DNA from: Turbatrix aceti
Taxonomy: Eukaryota > Nematoda > Chromadorea > Rhabditida > Panagrolaimidae
Assembly: GCA_963969345.1 (NCBI GenBank)
Contig: CAXAKE010000018.1
Coordinates: 1-11,877 of the forward strand
Direction: 5' to 3'
DNA length: 11,877 nt
Position numbers and translations under genes: made by a program. A model generated the notes under the pieces. The model made no database searches and was not told where the DNA came from. It was given only the letters and a program-made list of their open reading frames with translations. Of the stretch, positions 7,216 through 11,877 are shown piece after piece; the stretch's first letter is position 1; the number at the start of each line of letters is the position of its first letter.

Positions 7216-7550
7216 ACGAATTAGACGAAAAGAAGAACGAAAAAAACGAAGAAAAACGATTTAGAACGAAGTAAAACGAAGAAAACGAACTAAAACGATT
7301 TAGAACGAAGTAAAACGATTTAGAACGAACAAAAACGAAGAAAACGAACTAAAACGATTTAGAACGAACAGAAACGACCTAAAACGATACAAAGACGATG
7401 CACAACGATATAAAACGACCCAAACGATGAAGAACGATCAAAAACGATATTAGACGACTCGCGACGAAAAAACGATTCCAACGAATCCTACGACGAAAAC
7501 GAATTAGGACGATAAATGATTAAAACGAATTCAAACGACAAAACACGAAT
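7216..7550 (+). repeat. ACGA array 1a with ~10-bp period
   Basis: The tetramer ACGA recurs at nearly constant spacing of 9-10 nt for over 300 bp; typical units are AACGATTTAG, AACGAAGTAA, AACGAACTAA. Between 7261 and 7440 almost every successive 10-nt block holds one ACGA at the same place. The plus strand is A-rich with almost no T-runs, so the array is strongly strand-asymmetric. There is no open frame of interest. The regular helical spacing suggests tandem amplification of a 10-mer with drift. Confidence 0.8.
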
Positions 7551-7780
7551 CGGCTTTCGGCTACGAACGCAGACGCTAAACCGAATGACATCTTTTGGAA
7601 CTACTCTCAAATTTCGAAAGCTTCATTTGTAAGCACCCAAACGGACACGATCAGTGATGCAAAAAAACTGAACCGCTCGGGTACCCGACCCAAAACCCAA
7701 ATTTTTGCATACCCGCCCAAGAATCGGGTCAGGTTGGGTCGGGTCAGGTTTTCGGACGGGTACCAGACAGCACTGGACAC

Positions 7781-7811
7781 ATCGGATTTGTTGGCATTTG
7801 TCAAATCCGAT
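7781..7811. repeat. 10-bp hairpin
   Basis: ATCGGATTTG (7781-7790) pairs exactly with CAAATCCGAT (7802-7811) around an 11-nt loop. It lies between the GGGTC-rich block and the 83-bp inverted repeat. Confidence 0.7.
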
Positions 7812-7835
7812 CGAAAGATCTATGACATTCATTTG

Positions 7836-8037
7836 CCTCGAAATTAAAATTAGCAAATCCCGAAAATCCGGGTCTTCAGGTCTGTGGGGGCAGGTATCCA
7901 CTGGTTGTCAAGAGTCGGGGTTTATTCACTTACAACACAAAGGGACAAACCCGGCCGACTCTTGACAACCAGTGGATACCTGCCCCCACAGACCTGAAGA
8001 CCCGGATTTTCGGGATTTGCTAATTTTAATTTCGAGG
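7836..8037. repeat. Perfect 83-bp inverted repeat with 36-nt spacer
   Basis: Every base of 7836-7918 is complementary to 7955-8037 (coordinates sum to 15873 throughout). Next to the spacer the arms continue imperfectly (GGGTTT against AAACCC with a small length difference). The stem alternates AT-rich and GC-rich parts and includes CAGGTATCCACTGG. A transcript would form an 83-bp duplex without mismatches. The absence of any difference implies recent formation or ongoing correction between arms. Confidence 0.95.
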
Positions 8038-8390
8038 TCGTTAATACCTTCGGATTCTCAAAACTCAGGTTTTTTCAATGTTTTCCACGGCCTGGGCTCG
8101 GCCAATTGGATTTAAAGGTTTGAACCGGTCGAAAAAATGACCGTTGGCCGGGCAATAACTAATCGGCCCGGTTCGTGCACGGGGAAACACCAGCATCACC
8201 TTGACCGGGCCGGGCCATACCCAAATCGGGTCATTATTTCGGGCGGGATCGATATCGTGTACCTGAAGGCCTTGCCGTAGTTTTTTTTTAAATTCGTGGG
8301 TTCGCTCCGCTTCTTTTTTTTGACATTTACCACTCGGAGGCGGTCAGAAACCGTGAAATTTCAAATAACTTTTTTTTGAAAAATTGAAAG

Positions 8391-8935
8391 ATGCGGACTG
8401 CCCTTCGGGATGCTACGACAAACTCGATCAAAACGACAAAAAAAGGATCCACCACGGTCAAAAAGCAATAAAAACTGATTTTGAGACGATGCGACAACAA
8501 TGGAAAACGATTTGAGACGTCTTACAACAAAAAACATTTTTGTTGCCAAAAAGATTCAAAACGAATCACGAAGGCAACAAATCAGCACCATAGCCTCCGA
8601 CTCAGATTTCTACAACAGTCAAAAAAGATCTGAAACACAACGAAAACGACTCGAAACAACTCTTACCTAAAACGCATACATGAATAAACACGATGAAAAA
8701 ACAACATTTTTGACGAAAAAAACGATTGAACGAATCACGAATGCAACGATTTGGCCTGCGGCCACGATTTTTACGTCAAAAAACGATCCAAAACGAATTT
8801 TACGATAAAAATGACACAATCTTACCAAAAAACGACCAAAACGATTTGAAACGACTGAAAACGAAAAAGAAATAAGCCTATTGCCACGATTTTTACGATT
8901 GAACGACTTTCACGACGAAAAACGAACGCACACGC
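8391..8935 (+). repeat. Degenerate ACGA array 1b
   Basis: Continues the ACGA theme with looser spacing: AAAACGATTTGAGACG, ACGAATCACGAA, CAAAACGATTTGAAACGACT. ACGAATCACGAA-GCAAC occurs twice (about 8560-8580 and 8731-8748). Probably the older or more diverged right part of the array that starts at 7216. No gene seen. Confidence 0.55.
8752..8764. repeat. Short TGC-loop hairpin in array 1b
   Basis: TGGCC (8752-8756), loop TGC, GGCCA (8760-8764), a perfect 5-bp stem. The TGC loop and position inside the array match the GCCC-TGC-GGGC hairpins of array 2. Confidence 0.6.
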
Positions 8936-8980
8936 ATAATGATGGAGACACGGACGCACGCGACAAAAACGTCATTTTAT
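8921..8980 (+). repeat. Array-to-module junction, copy 1
   Basis: AACGAACGCACAC...CATAATGATG...ACACGGACGCACGCGAC...AAAAACGTCA. The same succession of motifs recurs at 10783-10850 between array 2 and module B, so the junction is a conserved part of a composite repeat. Confidence 0.7.
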
Positions 8981-8984
8981 TGAC

Positions 8985-9090
8985 CTTTATGCAAATTTGA
9001 TTACTTTGTTGGAGATTTGTGATCAAAATTTTGACATATTTGGAATCCTCTCGTTGAGACGGTTCGACGGATACCACTCAAAACTTTTGG
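8985..9090 (+). repeat. Module B, diverged truncated copy (B0)
   Basis: The segment TTTTGACATATTTGGAATCC, TCTCGTTGAGACGG, TCGACGGATACCACTCA corresponds loosely to the 5' half of module B (ACATATTTGAAATCGTCTCG ... GGGGTACTCATTTT). It stops about where the truncated copy B2 also departs from the full unit. Confidence 0.45.
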
Positions 9091-9391
9091 AGGTTTTTGG
9101 CACAATTTATGCCATTTTTGACAACTTTCTCCTCACTTTTTGATAAAAATTGCGTTTATTTTGGAATCTACTCGTTAAATGCAATCGAATAGCTATACTC
9201 ATGTGCCTCGGAAATGAAATTTGTGTATTTCAGATAAAGCCGGATTTAAGCTTATCCGTTGATCCGATAAAAAAATGAGGTACCATTTCGTGATCCCCAT
9301 GTTCTAGCGCATCTTTTAAGACTATACCCGGTACCCAGAGCTTTCATTTGCGTACGTACATATGGACACATTTGCTTTTAGACGGGTGTAA
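9091..9391 (+). repeat. Module B, full-length copy (B1) with an identity jump
   Basis: About 300 nt. The 5' half is only roughly similar to B3/B4, with many substitutions and length changes. From about 9234 (ATAAAGCCGG) to 9391 the sequence is identical to 11151-11308 apart from one base (GACGGG against GATGGG). The module contains several small palindromes (GGTACC twice, CGGATAA...TTATCCG, GATCCG). No coding frame is evident. Confidence 0.85.
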
Positions 9392-9401
9392 CAAGTGCAC
9401 C

Positions 9402-9418
9402 GCGGCCCTATGGGCCGC
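9402..9418. repeat. GC-rich hairpin at the start of array 2
   Basis: GCGGCCC (9402-9408), loop TAT, GGGCCGC (9412-9418), perfect 7-bp stem. Its position before array 2 parallels the hairpin at 7179-7215 before array 1. Confidence 0.8.
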
Positions 9419-9717
9419 TAATGTATGTTTAAACGGAATGTCAAAAACGTAAAGTAAAAATGTTGAAAAAATGTTGAAAAAACGTTCAAAAACGTCCAAA
9501 AATGTCAAAATTACGTTCAAATGTATGCAAATGTCATGAAACGTTCTCTCGCAACGAAAGAACGAACGTTGGTACGTTCGGAGCCAACGAACGTAAAGAC
9601 GGCATGTTAGAAATGTAAAGTAAAAATGTTTAAAAAACGTTCAAAAACGTCCAAAAATGTCAAAATTACGTTCAAATGTATGCAAATGTCATCAAACGTT
9701 CTCTCGCAACGAAAGAA

Positions 9718-9772
9718 CGGAACAGAACGCCAATAGTAATGTTTGTGCCCTGCGGGCAAAGTGGACGCCCCC
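9718..9772 (+). repeat. 55-nt hairpin cassette, copy 1
   Basis: CGGAACAGAACGCCAATAG, TAATGTTTGTGCCCTGCGGG, CAAAGTGGACGCCCCC. The core GCCC-TGC-GGGC (9747-9757) forms a 4-bp GC stem, extendable by TTT/AAA with a bulge. It differs from copy 2 by one base. Confidence 0.85.
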
Positions 9773-9879
9773 AACGAACATGTACGTTCGGATCCAACGA
9801 ACGTTGGTACGTTCGGATCCAACGAACGTTGGTACGTTCAGAGTCAACGAACGTTGATACGTTCGGAGCCAACGAACGT
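9773..9879. repeat. 25-bp self-complementary tandem repeat, array A
   Basis: Units AACGAACGTTGGTACGTTCG plus GATCC, GAGTC or GAGCC: one 23-nt unit then three of exactly 25 nt and a final AACGAACGT. Each unit contains CGAACGTTGGTACGTTCG, whose ends CGAACGT/ACGTTCG pair, and CCAACGAACGTTGG, whose ends also pair, so single strands can fold in alternative registers. Confidence 0.9.
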
Positions 9880-10113
9880 AAAGACGGCATGTTAAAAACG
9901 TAAAGAAAAAATGTTTAAAAAAAGGTTCAAAAACGTCCAAAAAATGTCCAAATGTATGCAATTGTCATCAAACGGTCTCTCGCAACGAAAGATTAGACGG
10001 CATGTTAGAAACGTAAAGTAAAAATGTTTAAAAAACGTTCAAAAACGTCCAAAAATATCAAAATTACGTTCAAATGTATGCAAATGTCATCAAACGTTCT
10101 CTCGCAACGAAAG

Positions 10114-10222
10114 AACAAACGTTGGTACGTTCGGAGACAACGAACGTTGGTACGTTCGGAGACAACGAACGTTGGTACGTTCGGAGCCAACGAACGTTGA
10201 TACGTTCGGAGCCAACGAACGT
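10114..10222. repeat. 25-bp self-complementary tandem repeat, array B
   Basis: Four exact 25-nt units (10114-10138, 10139-10163, 10164-10188, 10189-10213) ending GAGAC, GAGAC, GAGCC, GAGCC, followed by AACGAACGT. Same unit as at 9773-9879; single units also occur at about 9560-9592 and 10635-10668. Confidence 0.9.
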
Positions 10223-10245
10223 AAAGACGGCATGTTAAAAAGTTG

Positions 10246-10303
10246 AGCTTATCCGTTGATCCGATAAAAAAATGGGGTACCATTTCGTGATCCCCATGTT
10301 CTA
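10246..10303 (+). repeat. 58-nt fragment of module B embedded in array 2
   Basis: AGCTTATCCGTTGATCCG through CCCCATGTTCTA matches module B (for example 11165-11222) with one difference (ATGGGG for ATGAGG). In other blocks CATGTTAAAAACGTAAAG is continuous, so this piece has been inserted at a defined point, between CATGTTAAAA and AAAACGTAAAG. Confidence 0.9.
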
Positions 10304-10427
10304 ATAAAAACGTAAAGAAAAAATGTTTAAAAAAAGGTTCAAAAACGTCCAAAAATATCAAAATTACGTTCAAATGCAAATGCAAATGTATGCAAATGTC
10401 ATCAAACGTTCTCTCGCAACGAAAGAA

Positions 10428-10482
10428 CGGAACAGAACGCCAATAGTAATGTTTGTGCCCTGCGGGCAAAGTGGACGCCTCC
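10428..10482 (+). repeat. 55-nt hairpin cassette, copy 2
   Basis: Same as 9718-9772 except T for C in GGACGCCTCC. The hairpin core is at 10457-10467. Confidence 0.85.
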
Positions 10483-10579
10483 AACGAACGTCAAAAACGT
10501 CCAAAAATATCAAAATTACGTTCAAATGCAAATGCATATGTATGCAAATGTCATCAAACGTTCTCTCGCAACGATAGAA

Positions 10580-10634
10580 CGGAACAGAACGCCAATAGTA
10601 ATGTTTGTGCCCTGCGGGCAAAGTGGACGCCTCC
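10580..10634 (+). repeat. 55-nt hairpin cassette, copy 3
   Basis: Identical to copy 2 over the 55 nt; the hairpin core is at 10609-10619. The preceding GAAAG has become GATAG. Confidence 0.85.
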
Positions 10635-10704
10635 AACGAACGTTGGTACGTTCGGAGCCAACGAACGTAAAAACGAAACGTAAAAACCGAACGCACAAAA
10701 ACGT

Positions 10705-10736
10705 GTAATGTTGGTGCCCTGCGGGCAAAGTCGACG
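10705..10736 (+). repeat. Hairpin cassette, diverged partial copy 4
   Basis: GTAATGTTGGTGCCCTGCGG then GCAAAGTCGACG. The flanks have diverged (TTGG for TTTG, TCGACG for TGGACG) but GCCC-TGC-GGGC (10716-10726) is unchanged, so the stem is the best conserved part. Confidence 0.75.
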
Positions 10737-10782
10737 TTTTCGAACGAACGTAGAAAATCGAACGATCGCAGAAACGTAAAAA

Positions 10783-10850
10783 AACGAACGCACAAATACA
10801 TAATGTAACGACGGACGCACACCGACGCACGTAAAAAAAAACGTCAATTT
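10783..10850 (+). repeat. Array-to-module junction, copy 2
   Basis: AACGAACGCACAAATACATA, ATGTAACGACGGACGCAC, ACCGACGCACG, then an A-run and ACGTCAATTTATG. It parallels 8921-8980 in motif order. Confidence 0.7.
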
Positions 10851-11010
10851 ATGCACGTTTTTGGCATTTTTGACAACTTTGCCGTCGATCAACCATAAAA
10901 CGGGATACATGGTTGAAATCGTCTCGTCAAATGCAATCGAATAGGGATACTCATTTTATCCGGAAACGAAATTTGCGTACGTCTTTTTGGACACGATTGC
11001 TTTTAGGTCC
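10851..11010 (+). repeat. Module B, internally deleted copy (B2)
   Basis: Matches B3 from GCACGTTTTTGGCATTTTTG to AAACGAAATTTGCGT, then jumps to the 3' end ACGT...GGACACGATTGCTTTTAG. In B3 the two sites flanking the missing part both read ATTTGCGT (11136-11143 and 11263-11270), 127 nt apart, so one 8-nt repeat and the intervening DNA were lost. Confidence 0.85.
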
Positions 11011-11012
11011 AA

Positions 11013-11308
11013 TTTTTGCTCGTTTTTGGCATTTTTGACAACTTTGCCGTCGGTCAACCATAAAACGGGATACATATTTGAAATCGTCTCGTCAAATGCA
11101 ATCGAATAGGGGTACTCATTTTATCCGGAAATGAAATTTGCGTTTTTCGGATAAAGCCGGATTTAAGCTTATCCGTTGATCCGATAAAAAAATGAGGTAC
11201 CATTTCGTGATCCCCATGTTCTAGCGCATCTTTTAAGACTATACCCGGTACCCAGAGCTTTCATTTGCGTACGTACATATGGACACATTTGCTTTTAGAT
11301 GGGTGTAA
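11013..11308 (+). repeat. Module B, copy B3 (296 nt)
   Basis: Directly repeated as B4 with a period of exactly 296 nt. It starts TTTTTGCTCGTTTTTGGC and ends GATGGGTGTAA. It contains CATAAAACGGGATACAT, CGAATAGGGGTACTCATTTT, and the palindromic CGGATAA...TTATCCG and GGTACC sites. There is no protein-like frame across the whole unit. Confidence 0.95.
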
Positions 11309-11604
11309 TTTTTGCTCGTTTTTGGCATTTTTGACAACTTTGCCGTCGGTCAACCATAAAACGGGATACATGGTTGAAATCGTCTCGTCAAATGCAATCG
11401 AATAGGGGTACTCATTTTATCCGGAAATGAAATTTGCGTTTTTCGGATAAAGCCGGATTTAAGCTTATCCGTTGATCCGATAAAAAAATGAGGTACCATT
11501 TCGTGATCCTGATGTTCTAGCGCATCTTTTAAGACTATACCCGGTACCCAGAGCTTTCATTTGCGTACGTACATATGGACACATTTGCTTTTAGATGGGT
11601 GTAA
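11309..11604 (+). repeat. Module B, copy B4 (296 nt)
   Basis: Tandem to B3 with about four substitutions (CATGGTTG for CATATTTG; GATCCTGAT for GATCCCCAT). B2 carries the CATGGTTG form, so the variants do not simply follow order along the DNA. Confidence 0.95.
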
Positions 11605-11610
11605 TAAATT

Positions 11611-11733
11611 ATGTCTAAAACGAATACCGTGGAACAACAACGAGGGGACGGTGGCCTAAAAAGCAGCTGCAAGCAAAACGCATTCGACGCGCTTTGCCAA
11701 GCCGAATACTATTCATTTTTGTTCATTTTTTAA
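11611..11733 (+). CDS. Short unrecognised ORF next to the right inverted end
   Basis: ATG 11611 to TAA 11731-11733, 40 codons: MSKTNTVEQQRGDGGLKSSC, KQNAFDALCQAEYYS, then a hydrophobic T-run end (FLFIF). The first 35 residues are balanced and differ from the surrounding repeat and AT-rich DNA. It begins 7 nt after the end of module B4. It may be an exon fragment of an element gene or chance; no family recognised and no splice site identified with confidence. Confidence 0.25.
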   Translation: MSKTNTVEQQRGDGGLKSSCKQNAFDALCQAEYYSFLFIF

Positions 11734-11877
11734 TACAAGCAATGTATTATTTGTGATACGAAAAAATGTATAGTTCGGCTGAACTATACATCGCTGTATT
11801 GAGCACTCAATGTATACATTTTTTTTTCGATATTAATACGTCAGTGTATTAAATTCTATACACTGTTTTTTGTGAGT
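11690..11877 (-). repeat. Right inverted end with TACATT-rich subterminal region
   Basis: Read from the right, it begins ACTCACAAAAAACAGTG and contains TAATACACTGACGTATTA, ATGTATACATTGAGTGC and AATAATACATTGC. The matches to 6161-6345 are listed under the candidate element. The window ends at the putative terminus. Confidence 0.45.
11766..11791. repeat. 11-bp hairpin inside the right end
   Basis: ATGTATAGTTC (11766-11776), loop GGCT, GAACTATACAT (11781-11791), perfect stem. It is followed by ATTGAGCACTCAAT, a second small palindrome. No counterpart of the same sequence is present at the left end. Confidence 0.8.

Larger units (their letters stand above)
7551..8390. other. GC-richer insertion interrupting array 1
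   Basis: Composition changes sharply. From about 7672 to 7770 there are repeated GGGTC/ACCCG motifs (GGTTGGGTCGGGTCAGG, GGGTACCCGACCC), and from 8085 to 8255 GGCCCGG/GGCCGGG motifs. A perfect 83-bp inverted repeat occupies 7836-8037 and a 10-bp hairpin 7781-7811. Short frames here are shadows of these repeats. Since ACGA-rich DNA is found on both sides, the segment was probably inserted into one array. Confidence 0.5.
9430..10782 (+). repeat. Array 2: ACGTTC-type complex tandem repeat
   Basis: Five blocks begin with (C/T)GTAAAG(T/A)AAAAATGTT at about 9448, 9614, 9899, 10012 and 10311, and a sixth partial block begins near 10489. Each then runs AACGTTCAAAAACGTCC, CAAAATTACGTTCAAATG, TATGCAAATGTCAT(C/G)AAACG, TTCTCTCGCAACGAAAG and optional parts: a 55-nt cassette with a hairpin, and zero to four 25-bp units. 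Block length varies from 113 to about 300 nt because of these options. Long minus-strand frames (rich in RTYQRS, NVPTFVG) exist only because the repeats lack stop codons in some frames; 25-bp units shift the frame each time. Confidence 0.85.
6161..11877. mobile_element. Candidate ~5.7-kb element bounded by related inverted ends
   Basis: CTCACAAAAAA at 6162-6172 recurs inverted as the last bases of the window (11866-11876). After a short non-matching stretch the ends again agree: TAATACATTGATGTATAA on the left against TAATACACTGACGTATTA on the right (15 of 18). Further in, TTTTTGTATCGAAAATAATACATTAG-like sequence on the left (about 6210-6236) corresponds to TTTTTTCGTATCACAAATAA-TACATTG on the right (about 11741-11768). 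Between the ends lie coding-like segments, two composite repeat arrays and a short ORF. No transposase is recognised and target duplications cannot be tested because the window stops at the right end. Two independent, oppositely oriented short elements sharing the same ends is the alternative. Confidence 0.35.

Noticed and set aside
7607..7965. Three overlapping frames across the GGGTC-rich block and the 83-bp inverted repeat.
   Set aside because: Open on both strands because of GC-rich simple motifs, and two of them run into the inverted repeat.
7653..8202. CAGTGATGC (7653-7661) and GCATCAC (about 8194-8200) as possible hAT-type inverted ends around the GC-rich insertion.
   Set aside because: Only about seven bases match, the right copy is not followed by TG at the terminus, and no 8-bp target duplication could be found.
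9402..9424. Hairpin followed by CTAAT, reminiscent of a Helitron 3' end (hairpin then CTRR before T).
   Set aside because: The CT belongs to the hairpin itself instead of lying about 10 nt after it, no 5' TC end or Rep/helicase sequence is present, and the parallel hairpin at 7179-7215 lacks CTRR.
7216..10782. Regularly spaced repeats that could suggest a CRISPR array.
   Set aside because: There are no unique spacers of constant length and no cas genes, and the context is eukaryotic; the spacing is tandem-repeat drift.
9607..10910. Many long overlapping frames on both strands of array 2, up to about 159 codons, with repeated RTYQRS and NVPTFVG strings.
   Set aside because: They arise from tandem DNA whose units are poor in stop codons; the 25-bp period is not a multiple of three, so each unit is read in a new frame, and several frames are open at once.

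Overview
The window looks like gene-poor, repeat-rich nuclear DNA from an invertebrate, most likely a nematode. The reasons are long A and T homopolymers, a GTAAGT...TTTTTAG intron-like span of only 49 nt (6913-6961), TTTTCAG- and TTTTTTCCAG-type acceptors, one of them 12 nt before an ATG on the minus strand (1769-1783, the layout of a spliced-leader acceptor), and dispersed short hairpins and foldback elements. There are no bacterial operons, RBS-led genes, tRNAs or rRNAs. The nematode assignment is an inference from style; no gene was recognised by name.

Bases 1-6160 are mostly AT-rich intergenic or intronic DNA with a few coding-like islands: 196-414 minus, 1038-1247 plus, 1349-1627 plus, 1608-1781 minus, 4040-4141 plus, 4565-4677 minus and 5319-5594 plus. 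None could be assigned a function and all are low confidence. The clear object here is a 1.38-kb, almost perfectly palindromic element (1928-3307). It has about 0.62-0.63-kb arms, a 125-nt spacer and TTAA at both outer ends, and resembles the TTAA-flanked foldback/MITE class attributed to piggyBac-type transposition. Two copies of a TGAGACCA/TGGTCTCA hairpin (45-100, 4189-4227) and a 16-bp hairpin (4702-4746) are also present.

Bases 6161-11877 may be one mobile element. The sequence at 6161 and the reverse complement of the window's last bases both begin CTCACAAAAAA, and share further inverted similarity and TACATT-rich subterminal motifs. Just inside the left end lie coding-like stretches with plausible short introns (6293-7160, strand unresolved); just inside the right end lies a 40-codon ORF (11611-11733).

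The interior (7179-11604) is built from a composite repeat present twice in the same order: a GC-rich hairpin, then a long ACGA- or ACGTTC-rich array, then a conserved junction (ACGGACGCAC), then a truncated copy and one or two fuller copies of a ~296-bp module (B). In array 1 an ACGA core recurs about every 10 bp. Array 1 is interrupted by a GC-rich insertion that holds a perfect 83-bp inverted repeat. Array 2 contains 25-bp self-complementary tandem units and four copies of a GCCC-TGC-GGGC hairpin cassette. It also holds a 58-nt fragment of module B. The long open frames across array 2 are by-products of repeats poor in stop codons on that strand, not genes.
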